DNA of 64,000 nucleotides, from NCBI RefSeq assembly GCF_021155765.1, contig NC_060107.1, positions 9,968,501-10,032,500 of the forward strand, in the 5' to 3' direction. Within the stretch, counting starts at the first letter, position 1. Each line of letters starts with the position of its first letter. Position numbers and translations under genes: made by a program. Below the pieces are notes generated by a model. It was given only the letters and a program-made list of their open reading frames with translations, was not told where the DNA came from and did not search any database. Below, one piece after another: positions 14,601 to 23,946 of this stretch. Source of the stretch: Diprion similis (lineage: Eukaryota > Arthropoda > Insecta > Hymenoptera > Diprionidae).

Positions 14601-16500
14601 ACTTTCTTTCAATACTTTCAAGTCTTGAGACTATACTTATTTCAGAACTTCAAATAAATCTATAACGTGATATATCGATATACTTTCGATTTTTCGTACC
14701 ATTTCATACAGTCTTCTTGATTTTGGGTGGATTTTCATTAGGAAATTTCGCAGTCTTGAATTCCCTTTCTTTTCTTTCAGACAAGTGAATTGCCGTAAAC
14801 CATATCTTTAAAAAATTGGATGATTTACAAAATTATGTACGAGCCTATAAACACCTTGCATTCTACGATTTATTACCAACATATCTACCAGGTCATTGAA
14901 ATGTATTCACTGAGCTGAGTTCTCACTGATGCATACTCATCTATTAATCCACTAATTCATTAACGCCACGTCTCCGCAGTTACAGTTGGAGCACCTCAGG
15001 GGGTGATTTGTAATACGTAGACGCAAGACGATACCTAAACAGCAGTTAATTTCGCAATTACAAATGCTGTACAGCGTCAGCATTATGGGTACAGTATCCG
15101 AGTCTGCATTATATGTACTTTAGTGTAAGTATACTATAGATTATTTTAGAAATGCTATGTTCACGTGTTTGCATACGACACACATGTTACCATTGCCAAA
15201 AAACAGTGCGTAGATCCTTGCTAGAGAATTTAGATATATAACAAAACTTTGAACAACTCTGACACCGGATATGCAACGCTGATCTGAGATCGACGCGATA
15301 ATATCTTAACAAAAAGTAAGTATCGCTAAAGGAGTTCAAAATACAACTCAAAATGGTTGCTTCGCAATAAGCACAAACCTAAAGCATAGCTGTTGTGCTT
15401 CCCAAATGTTTTTTATCCAGAGTTCGATAACTTCTACTTACAGGTTTCTCAAAATCAAAACTGTTCTTCGCGCTGGTATCAGACGCTTTAAAATCGGCCA
15501 ACTGCCTAAGCCCAGAAACGCCATAAATCGTACAGAATTCCCTCACAAGAAGTAATCCGAATCGTAGGATTATTCGTCACATGTCATATTCCGAATCAGC
15601 CAGAGGCTGGGGCTGATTTTGACCGGCCAAGGCTCTCGCCCGAGATTTGCCAAATTCGAGGAGTTTGGAAGCCAACACGTCGACAGGGGCACACATAAAA
15701 ACGTCATGAAATTCTTATAAATTGGCAAAGAGCCGAGGCAGACCGAACCGGGTCTCCCCAAGGATTCGAATCGGTCTGCAGATCGAGGAATTGAGATAAC
15801 GCGGAATCGATGCTGACAAGACGTCTGCCGTGTACGAATTTCCCCTGATCGTCGACAGCCGGTTGGAGTGAGAAACGCGTTCTCGAATCTAACGTACAAG
15901 AAGACAATCCTCACCAGAATTGGTCTCGGTGTCAGTTTTGACCTCGAGGCTGGTGTTCTCTTTGCTCAGTTTGCAGCCGGATTCGCCTCTTCCAACGTCC
16001 TCGTCACCGTTTCCAACGATCACCTTCGACGATCCCTCGTTCACCCTGTTATTGGCGTTGACGTTATTAACGTTGTTGTTATTATTGTTGTTGTTAATAT
16101 TGTTGCCATTTCCCGACGAAGAGTTCTCCTTTGTGGCTCCAGAAATGGAGCCTCCGTCTGTCTGACTGTTGTTGTTACAGTTGCTGTTCACGGTGGTGCT
16201 GACGGAGGTTGGTTTACCGTTGTTATTTCCAACCTTGATCGCGTTCCGAGTGGCCTGTTGCAGGGCTGAGTGAAGGGCGCTCTGACTGACCGAGGCTGTC
16301 GTCGACGAGCTCGATGACGATCTCACAACCACTATTCTATTCTGATTCTGGTCGCTCGTTGACACTGTGACCGGTACCACAGTGTGATTCTGATGCGAAG
16401 CTGCACTCGACGTCGTCACGCTAGTCACGCCACCACCAAGGGACGTCTGTCTGATGACCAGGACGCTGCCCGCCGGCTCCAGCACCACCACCTGCCTCAT
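518..16500 (-). CDS. CAMTA: CAMTA: calmodulin-binding transcription activator (partial, 3' end beyond left edge)
   Basis: Nine coding exons can be joined in phase: 15915-16500, 9881-9972, 3816-4004, 3246-3644, 2441-3148, 2044-2379, 1624-1871, 770-963 and 518-630 (955 codons so far). The order is the CAMTA family order: Asn/Ser-rich N-terminus, CG-1 DNA-binding domain, Gln-rich activation region, TIG/IPT domain, ankyrin repeats. The family's calmodulin-binding IQ motifs are not visible and should lie left of position 518. CAMTA proteins are nuclear, bind CGCG-type sites through CG-1 and are controlled by Ca2+/calmodulin. All nine junctions keep frame and use GT-AG. The weakest calls are the first exon (start Met at 16500, the first in-frame ATG after a stop) and the last (518-630). 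5' untranslated exons are not identified. Family identity is certain from CG-1 and TIG; the exact N-terminus is inference. Confidence 0.93.
770..1871 (-). CDS. CAMTA: CAMTA coding exons 7-8: ankyrin repeats
   Basis: Exon 7 (1624-1871) contains LLHLAAGLGYSRLACALLHW and LTPLAWACAAGHADTARILY, two clear ankyrin units. Exon 8 (770-963) completes the last unit with WNAMALRVKDNRGRSATEIA and goes on to a Pro/Ser-rich linker. The junction at 1624/963 splits an Arg codon (AG|G). Ankyrin repeats in CAMTA mediate protein contacts. The donor after 770 is GTAAGT. Confidence 0.93.
2044..2379 (-). CDS. CAMTA: CAMTA coding exon 6: TIG/IPT domain
   Basis: Encodes VLVAGPWTGASGSQSYSVLF followed by the PVEACLVQPGVLRCRCPAHA core, which is the immunoglobulin-like TIG/IPT domain of CAMTA, then a short coiled segment ERALLDRLADVEARL. 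The exon is 336 nt, phase 0 on both sides. The domain is implicated in DNA contact or dimerisation in this family (established knowledge). Confidence 0.95.
2441..3148 (-). CDS. CAMTA: CAMTA coding exon 5: Gln-rich and acidic activation region
   Basis: A 236-codon exon (708 nt, phase 0 both ends). It contains a run of 18 Gln from mixed CAG/CAA codons, then an acidic segment with DDVLVNLDAFDVFGDLPEL typical of a transactivation region. It ends with YSPEWSYTEGGVK, the first strand of the TIG domain. The start is set by the acceptor at 3150-3149 after exon 4. The adjacent introns are only 97 nt and 61 nt. Confidence 0.9.
2921..2974 (-). repeat. CAG/CAA repeat coding 18 Gln in CAMTA
   Basis: Eighteen consecutive Gln codons, interrupted CAG and CAA on the coding strand (CTG/TTG on plus). 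Mixed codons point to a protein-level constraint or an old expansion rather than a fresh pure-triplet one. Length polymorphism is likely. Confidence 0.95.
3246..4004 (-). CDS. CAMTA: CAMTA coding exons 3-4: CG-1 DNA-binding domain
   Basis: Exon 3 (3816-4004) begins EIAAILISFQRHAEW and carries the highly conserved YCWKKRKDGKTTREDHMKLK block. Exon 4 (3246-3644) continues with VQGVECIYGCYVHSAILPTF and HRRCYWLLQNPDVVLVHYLN. Together they complete the CG-1 fold, which binds DNA. Both exons are exactly divisible by three, with acceptors TTTCAG and TGCAG. This is the most conserved part of the gene and fixes the family without doubt. Confidence 0.97.
4005..9880 (-). other. CAMTA intron 2 (5.9 kb)
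   Basis: Bounded by the donor after 9881 and the acceptor before 4004. No conserved exon is seen. It holds a probable diverged element near 6617-6808 and a GC-rich block at about 9540-9850 immediately downstream of exon 2. ORFs inside do not resemble known proteins. Confidence 0.75.
6617..6808. mobile_element. Possible diverged copy of the 189-bp inverted-repeat element
   Basis: Ends GATTGAAGTAAGTAACGTT (left) and, read as reverse complement, GATGGAAGTTGGTAACGTC (right), about 190 nt apart. The ends resemble those of the element at 26669-26857 and the spacing is nearly equal. The interior is not clearly similar, so this could be coincidence. Confidence 0.35.
9881..9972 (-). CDS. CAMTA: CAMTA coding exon 2: start of CG-1 domain
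   Basis: A 92-nt exon isolated between two ~5.9 kb introns. It encodes DGDPIKLPENLETLPRAEHF and then the CG-1 entry sequence ending RHRWNTNE, followed by a GTGAGT donor. The acceptor AG at 9974-9973 gives the right phase for exon 1. The RHRWNTNE | EIAAIL junction with exon 3 is the canonical CG-1 sequence. It is too short to appear as a long open frame. Confidence 0.9.
10057..10277 (+). mobile_element. MITE family 1, copy 1 (221 bp, in CAMTA intron 1)
   Basis: Terminal inverted repeats of about 30 bp: left begins CAGTAATGTTCAGTAATGG and runs to TTCCCAGTGG; the right end read in reverse is GTAGTATTCATTAACGAG then TTCCCAGTGG. The interior (for example TAGCGACGGAAGTGACGGGA) matches the interior of the copy at 17112-17324 in opposite orientation. 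It has no coding capacity, so it is a non-autonomous DNA element. Confidence 0.8.
11669..11698. repeat. Poly-T tract (about 30 nt)
   Basis: Uninterrupted T homopolymer in CAMTA intron 1; several others of 10-18 nt occur nearby. If transcribed from the minus strand it reads as poly-A, so a retroposed poly-A tail is possible but no retrosequence is recognised next to it. Confidence 0.85.
15915..16500 (-). CDS. CAMTA: CAMTA coding exon 1: Asn/Ser/Thr-rich N-terminal region
   Basis: Open frame of 195 codons plus one base, ending at a GT donor (exon last base 15915, intron GTGAGG). The first in-frame ATG after an upstream stop is at 16500 and starts MRQVVVLEPAG. The rest is low complexity, with a run of Asn at about 16050-16110. 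Its single leftover base joins the two leading bases of the exon at 9881-9972 to make an Asp codon in frame with CG-1, which is the main reason for assigning it to CAMTA. It has no recognisable domain. It could be an isoform-specific start. Confidence 0.7.
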
Positions 16501-16725
16501 TACCCGCAGACAGGCACTTCGCGTACCACCGTCCAAACGCCTTCGATCCTTTTGTTGGCACCCAACGTCTCGATCACCCTTTCCTGGTCAGAGTTGGCTC
16601 CTTGGAAGGCTACCTCAGCCACTCAATGACGCGTCTTCTACGGGCAAAACGAAAGTCAAGAGATATTATTTATGCAAGTTCATGGCGATAGTATTGGACC
16701 AAAAGGTACCTTTTCACCCTGTATA

Positions 16726-16751
16726 TTTAACCTCTTCGCGAAGAGGTTAAA
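16726..16751. repeat. Perfect 26-bp palindrome
   Basis: The half-site TTTAACCTCTTCG is followed directly by its exact reverse complement, with no spacer. It lies about 225 bp upstream of the CAMTA start Met. Confidence 0.9.
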
Positions 16752-16918
16752 CAAGGGAATCTAAGCCGCAAGACAGCCTTTTTTAGACGGCAACTTGAGA
16801 GCAATTTTTTTTTTTTTTTTTTGTTTGCTCTGTATTTTCTGTGTTTCGCTGCATTTGCTTTATTGTCGGAGAACCTCTTTATTTTTCAAAATCAATTAAT
16901 TACTTCCCCTTTTGACTA

Positions 16919-17074
16919 CCTTGTTTTCGGTCTGAAATAAAATGTGAATTCCATTCGATACGAATTATGTGAAAATAAATTACTTCCGTTCTATTACGTC
17001 AACTTCATCGACAGTTATTGTCACATAATTCGTATAGAATTGAACTCGCATTTTGTTTCGGATCGAAAACCAAG
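16919..17074. repeat. Long imperfect hairpin (60-bp arms, 36-nt loop)
   Basis: The arm 16919-16978 pairs with 17015-17074: 50 of 60 positions match exactly and four more are G-U if the plus strand is transcribed. The longest exact block is TACGAATTATGTGA (14 bp). It could be a fold-back element remnant or a structured RNA. There is no open reading frame. Confidence 0.8.
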
Positions 17075-17111
17075 CAGCTGGAAAGTTAAAGCATTGATGA
17101 ATATTACTGTA

Positions 17112-17324
17112 CAGTAATGTTGATTAATGGGTTTCAAAACTGAAACGAGTCTTCTTTCTATAGCAATTTTATGAGTCTATGATCAACGTAGCGTTTCATC
17201 CTCCTGTCACTTGCGTCGCTACTCGTCGGCGTACAAAATCAACTTACTGTTAGAAAGGAAACTCGTTCCAATTTTGATTCGAAAAAAAAGTGGACCACTG
17301 GGAACCCATTAACCAACATTACTA
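17112..17324 (-). mobile_element. MITE family 1, copy 2 (213 bp)
   Basis: Ends CAGTAATGTTGATTAATGGG and, reversed, TAGTAATGTTGGTTAATGGG, flanked on both sides by TA (17110-17111 and 17325-17326), as expected for Tc1/mariner-type target duplication. Its interior aligns along its length with copy 1 (10057-10277) in reverse. No ORF. Confidence 0.83.
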
Positions 17325-18529
17325 TACCTGAAGTTTTGATCCTGCATCAAACTTGATCAAAAGTTTTATAATAATAAAGTATTGGAGAGTAAATGAAACT
17401 TATGACGAGTTAATTGAGAACATGAGATGACGATGAACTTGAGGCTATAGATATTCTAATATAGTTATATATATTCCTTTATGGTCAGAACTCAGAATGA
17501 GAGAGTTCGAACCATCGCAACTGTGGATGCATGGGATCGTACATGGGTTGAGTTCCGTTTTACCGTTGAATTAATTCCAACTCGAATTTATAGGACAGAG
17601 ATATAGTGAACCCATGTACCACTATGTAGGGCAAAGTATTTCTTAATCTAAACTTTATCTAGTATTCACTAGTTTTGCCAGAGTGAAAGGAAGCCTAACA
17701 AAACCAAAATTTATAACTTATGTTATAAGGAAAAAGTTTTAAACAAAGCTAACGAACTATACAAAGCTGCTAAGTAGCGTGCGAATAAAAATACTTATTT
17801 CGAGATTGGAATATAGTTTGTACATCAAAATGAAATTACTCTCATGGTAAACCCATTTCGGAGTACTTTCCTGGATTGAAGTGGACCATAGAAAAAGAGA
17901 ACTGTTGTATAATCGTTATCTGAAGTATTCATAGCTGTCTCATCTGATGACGAATGAGGATTCTTTGTTTACATACTACGTCGATGGTAAACGAAAGATT
18001 AACGAAGAATGACGTCTAAAGCATAACTTCGCATGATGAAATACATTTCAACGCTGTCGAGTCATCTGACTTGCAAAGTTTTCTAGACTTAAATGCTTTA
18101 AGACTGTATGGTGCATCAAATTTGCCAACGGACACGAATCCTTCACCGAATCTGTTGCGCAAGCAGTTCGTATGAAAAAGAAACCCACTTAAAAATGCAT
18201 AACTATATGTCAAAATTAGCATATAACATCATTTCCGTGCATGATAAATAACGTGAAGGAACGGCGCTTTGTGTGCGCTATAAGGATAAATCTCGCGTTA
18301 TAAATCGTATGAGAAGAACGAACGAACGACGGCATAATAAGAGGGGGGAGGGAGGGGTAAATGAAATAACAAAAAGTCGATGCTGTAGTAATCTTCGTAA
18401 CGCCACTGCAGGTCTTAGAACTCACCTGGGCGAAAGGGTAGAGAAACAATGAAACGAAGTTAGCAACATTGACATGAGATGAGGCTGACATCAGTGACGT
18501 TACCGTATCGAAACGTTGATTTTGCACCT

Positions 18530-18679
18530 TTAGAATAAGTCAAGAATTTGAATTTACAAAATCTGAGTTTTTTCATGCTTTATTAACGGTCAATTAAATT
18601 TCCGGTAATTCTCTGAAGTTGCAAAATAACGAGTTACTCTAAAGATCCATAATTTCAATAACGTTACAAACTTGAGCCT
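18530..18679 (-). mobile_element. MITE family 2, diverged copy
   Basis: The right end (18659-18679), read in reverse, is AGGCTCAAGTTTGTAACGTT, close to the terminal repeat of the element at 26669-26857, and the next 60 nt inward also resemble that element. The left limit is uncertain. Confidence 0.5.
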
Positions 18680-21471
18680 GAAAAAAAAAGATTAGCTATT
18701 TGCAAATTTTCGTACAATTTTTGTACCAAATAATACCGAACGTCTCAATTTCTGTAAAAATTCATAGATCTGTATAAAAAATTTCACCAGGGTAATACCG
18801 GCATTATTCAAACTGCTGTTGTAACGACACTTATTTCACGAGATTTTCTACTGTAATTGTAAAAAATGAAATTCTTCTCAGGCATGAGATAACGGATGTT
18901 ATAGCAGGAAAATATTGAAGAATTCTGAAAAGTTCAGATTCTATTGGGGCGTTCTGAACCCCCGGTACTCATAAGCATAATACCCACCATCTTGGATTCG
19001 TGTTGTGAATACAGAGGAAGAAATGGTCGAGGGTGAAGTTAAGTCAGCTTTTTGGGGGAGGAAATTGACTTTTGCATTGATGCGGCAATGCTCGAGGAAG
19101 GATCAAAATCATTATTTATTCATATAATCAGTCGAGTGCGAATTAAACAATTAAAAACAGAGAGTGTAAGATACAATATAATATTAAACCATTTAGTTTT
19201 TTTTTGTTTAGTTCGAATAAATCTTACAAACACGATGCGCGTATAACTGTATTTGTAAAAAAGCCTCGTAAAAAAAATAATCGTCAAGCTTTAAAAATTC
19301 AGAGAAATTTCAGGTTTTTTAATAACGAATGACGTCACCAAATCAGTCACCACGTTTTGTGATTACTTGACACTATTTAAGGCTATACAGATAAATCTTC
19401 TAAATATGTATAATGCATTCTGAGGGAAAAAAAGTGTAGTCACTACAGGAAAAGAGTATTTTGTTTACATTGCTTGAATATATTTCCCTTTTTATATATC
19501 GAGGTAGACTGTAGATTATACATAATGGAAAATTGTTCGAGTACAATTAAGGTATAAATTATAAATGACCTGGTATCGATCGCTCGGATTTGGTTTGATA
19601 ATTTTTTTAAATCCTGAAACATGTAGCAGGAATTAGCTGGTCACTGTATTGGGGTCAGCTATAGGTGTAACGACACGGTAAAATGAAACAAATTACTGCA
19701 GCACCAGCACCAGCAGCAGCAGCAGCGGTTAAACAACGAAATGGCGTCGCACTTCCCGTTTTAGTCACCGGTTAATTAATTAAACAATTAATTAATCAAA
19801 TCATTTACATCCCGTCGTCAACCGAACAAATTGAACGACAGTGGAATATGCTAATTTCAACATTAAACGACGCCGCGGGGTGACTCACTCGTTAACGCTG
19901 TTTCCTTTTTTCCAACAAAATTAGGACGTTAGCAAGTCCCTTGTGAAAAGAATAATTGTAATCAATCGTGTCGTTTGAATCGTTTACGGGACATTTCACG
20001 TGAAATCGAATGCTTTTGCTTCTTCACCGTCATCTTAAATTTCTTAATTTTTTTTTTTAATAGTCTTTCGCTACTTTACATAGAAAATTGAAAATAAGTG
20101 GTTACTTCAAGGGTTTTATGCGATGATTTTTTAAACATGCACGTTTCTCGGTCAAATTGTATATTCTGCGTGAATTGTAGATCTTACGAAACTGTATGTT
20201 TTCTGCATCGGAATTTTTTCTCTGTACCAAAACAGTTTATTTGAAGAATTTGATTGACATTGTACATTGATCATTAAAGATGCAAAAAATTGTGGGAAAA
20301 ATGTGTTTTTCTAGTAATTTTCATATTATTTAAAGGTTTTTTTTTTTTTTAGATTTAAATTCGAATACAGATGGGTCTTCAATTCTGAGAAACACATAAA
20401 CGATTTTTAAAACTGATCTTTTCAATAGCCAGTCTTTTCGTAGGTCATAGAAAAGTGTGAAAAGAAATTATAGATATGATCAGAGACGGTGCGAATGAAA
20501 AAAGCGTACTACATCATATGGAATTCCTCATATAAATAAAAAATATTCACATGATTGTTGGCTGAGCAAAGACTGAAGTGTTAATCCCAGATTTATGGTC
20601 CCGAGGCGAAAACTTCTAACGATAACTTATCGCTTTTAACTACTCATGTTATAATCATGGAATCGTTGAAAGATTTACGCACCTATTTGGTATATATAAT
20701 AATACACAATGCACGAGCTGTAAAATTTCTTGCTGTGAACAATTTGTCAAACATGAAATGAAAAATTTTTATTTACCCTATCTATCGATGCAGCGATATA
20801 TACTTGTCGATATGGATTTCCGCGCTATAAGAAAAATCTCATTCGTTAGTTATAGTTACATTACATACCTCAGAAAAATCTAGTAAAATAGGTATCGACA
20901 TTAAACCTAATGTATTAAAATTACTACATTTTTTCTAGTCAAATAAGGCTTTGACGTGAATATATCGGTTGATATCAATACTCGAAGAAAATAACGAGAC
21001 ATTATAAAACTATATTTTCCGGTTATCGATACAAAATAAAAAGTGATAATAATTAAGGACTTTGTACATCAGTAACCATGACTAGAAATTACTTAAGTTG
21101 GATTAAATACAAGCACTGTGAACATGGAAAGATGTTATAACGACGTGCAGTTTGGATATCTTCGGATCTAAACTTTTATCCAGAGCTTTTGTCTTCTGCT
21201 ACTTCTCCTTAAACAACGAATGGCAATACCACGCATAGGAATGTAAGGTTTCATTCGATTATCAGATTACAAACTCAGTATCTAAATTCAAATTAAATCT
21301 ACGGTGCAGTCGCCACCGAGAATATGACAGGCTTAGTGTCTCTCGGATATATAATTATTTATAGGTATAATACGTACATACATACGTTATACGGCATATG
21401 TTGCATATAGATAGAAAAATGAAGGATTTGCGAAACAATTTCAAGTTCGCCGAAGCATTCTATTCCCTCCC

Positions 21472-21487
21472 CTCCCCCCCCCCCCCC
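21472..21487. repeat. Poly-C tract
   Basis: A run of C close to 15 nt within a CT-rich stretch, in noncoding sequence. Confidence 0.85.
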
Positions 21488-23859
21488 TGCCCCTCCTTAC
21501 CGGAGAGAAAAAATTTAGCACACAACGCAAAATGTCAAATCTTTCTTCTATTTTTGACTCGGTGATGAAATTCTGTTCGAGTCATTAAAAACAGTTTTGA
21601 AAACCATGAACACGTTTCACGGTGTCGGTCGGATAATATGTGATATTTTTGTCTTTTAGTAGTTGCTACAATACGCGCATTGTAATATTATTACACCTGT
21701 ACATATATTATACATATGTGCAACATATGTATGTATATTTATGTCTCTTAAAGAGTGGAAACGCGAAGGAGTATAAAAACAATTTTACCCGCAGGAATGC
21801 CAGCGTATAATTATTTGCTCATTCATAAATTAATTTGCTCTTATGTTTTGCATTTTTACTTTTATTCGTGTTTTTAAAATGTCATATTCATATCACGTAT
21901 GTATCAAGGGGAAAGAAATCTTAGATTTCAAGATATAATGAATAATTCAAATTTACTAGATTTCAGACGACTTCGAAATAACAAATGCTCTTAATATATT
22001 TCTCATATTCTGTAACTTTTTGAAAAAAGCTTTCGCCATAACATGAACAAAAAACAATTGTACTTAATTGATTTTTACATTAGAGTTGATAAACGTTTGC
22101 GAAAACTTTCTCTGTTCAAACGATTCCCTTCTGGATAGAAATGAATATTCTGCAGATCAACGATACTGATTTAACTGGAAAAAAGTGTGACTCTCCAATT
22201 TTTTTATACATCACCATAGCGTGTTTTTCGTTATGACAAATTGAAACGAGTTTCTAAAAAGCCGAGTCGTTAATTAACACCCAAGTTGCATATTTCCTAA
22301 AATAATCACAAAGCGAGTGTAAAAAAAAAATGCGGATGTCGCTGGCAGATGTTGCATGACCTTTACCAGCTTTAAAGCTGATCGAAACATCGCGTTGGTT
22401 GTCCTAGTCGAAAGATTGCAATAACAATACACGATGTACAAGGCAAAAGGGGGGAAACCTTGCATAGTACAGGCTGACTTTTATTTGTTTTCAATAGGAT
22501 TAGGGAGGAAAGTGCCTCGAGATAATAATAACAATTCCTATCGATACTAGGCTGTCCATAATAGCGTCATTCGCGGTCTGGAAAGCTGAATATTACAAGC
22601 TGACCAGATTTTACACGAATAATCGATCAAAGGTGAGTGGTGAAAATAATTTTCTAAATAGCTATTACGTGTCAGGGAACCGCGATATCGTGGTGTGCAT
22701 ATATCGATGTGTAAGAATGCCAGTGAATGTGTAACGACAACACAACACGAGAAGTCTCGTTACACTTTCACTTTATCGAATTGGCCGACAGCGCGGCGAA
22801 GAAAAGCGGAACAAAATATCGTCGCGATCAATCAAAAGGAAGAAATGACGATCGCAGATTGTGTGTAAAAAAAAAAATTCGCGGCAATATTTTAAAACGC
22901 AAACGGACGTACAAAATGTATAGACAAAGCGGGCGAATGTCTGGCTTAACTATAGAATTTAAAAAATCCGCTTGTTGATTCGAAAAGAGTCATAATGTAA
23001 ACAATCAATCCACCCGGTATCTCGCAGTCTTTGAACACGACGGTCATTGTGTATACGCAGGTAAGAATACATACACACTTACGGCAAAGCGTGATAAAAT
23101 AGCGTTCAATTTAGTGGTTGAATTCGGTGGATTTTACCGCTCTAACAAAGTGTACGACGGGAATTTCAGTTTTCTTGGAAGTTTAGCGATGAGGCGCAAA
23201 CGCGAACGTTGATCACTTTTTTCCTAATGCGAATGGGGTGTTTGGAGAAAAAATATGGAAAGAAACGGTGGAAAAACGTTGAGAAATTACTCACCGTTTC
23301 CACTCTCTCCCGACTCCGAAATGACAGAAAGCAGCCCGTGCCAGCGAGGCTCATTTTTAAACGCCAATTCTCCTCGCCTGTACACCTCAAATCACTAACT
23401 TGACACAGCTTCAACACCAAGTCATAGTTGCACTTTCTTTTTCTTATGTGTTTTCAATTGTTCGCCACATTTTTCATCGAGAACGTATTTCATTATTCCG
23501 TATACGCGATAGCAAACTATTCCCGGGATCCATGACAGATGGAAACATGGTCGCATGCGCCGGAGATAGCAGAAACCATTCGTGATATTCAAACCCTGAC
23601 GCTTGGATGTTGAAGGTTTGCTTACTGCGCGTGAGACTGTTCCATTCGAACGGTTCAAACCTTCCACTTTTGAAACGGCGCGCCATCTTGCATCTGAACG
23701 ACGCTCTGCTGCATCGGCTGGATTGTAACCGAATTACAGCGTACGTATTCTCAATATCAAGTAGAAAACGTTCAACACGACTTTTTAAACACTCTGATAA
23801 TCATCGACGTATAAGAATAGACCGCGCGTGTGAGCGGAAAATGCGATAGTCGTGTGGAA

Positions 23860-23946
23860 AGAGAGAGCTGCTTTGAGGCCATAAGCATCCTTGTCTAGTT
23901 CCGCGTGCCAGACAAGGATGCATATGGCTCCGATGCAGCTCTCTCT
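23860..23946 (+). ncRNA. Pre-microRNA-like hairpin (candidate)
   Basis: A 37-bp bulge-free stem (23860-23896 with 23910-23946) closes a 13-nt loop (23897-23909). There are only three internal mismatches (23872/23934, 23876/23930, 23884/23922). Two further pairs are G-U if the plus strand is transcribed and would be A-C mismatches on minus, which favours the plus strand. Size, mismatch spacing and terminal loop match an animal miRNA precursor. Predicted arms are near 23875-23896 (5p) and 23910-23931 (3p). I do not recognise the mature sequence. It lies between CAMTA and the R2D2-like gene. A very young palindromic insertion is the alternative. Confidence 0.6.

Larger units (their letters stand above)
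9973..15914 (-). other. CAMTA intron 1 (5.9 kb)
   Basis: Between the Asn-rich first coding exon and the 92-nt CG-1 entry exon. It contains an inverted-repeat element (10057-10277), long homopolymer T tracts (about 11262-11279, 11669-11698 and 11999-12010), an ATT-rich stretch at 11497-11530, and a T-rich 12.1-12.8 kb block followed by a C/T-rich block at 12.8-13.0 kb. No nested gene is supported. Confidence 0.7.
17325..23859. other. Noncoding interval upstream of CAMTA
   Basis: AT-rich, no protein gene recognised. Holds the family 2 copy above, a CAG/CAC cluster near 19700, and a poly-C tract at about 21472-21487. The part from about 22550 to 23850 is richer in CpG and contains CGCCATCTT (23681-23689), a motif often found at transcription starts, so a CAMTA promoter could lie there; this is inference. 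Confidence 0.45.
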
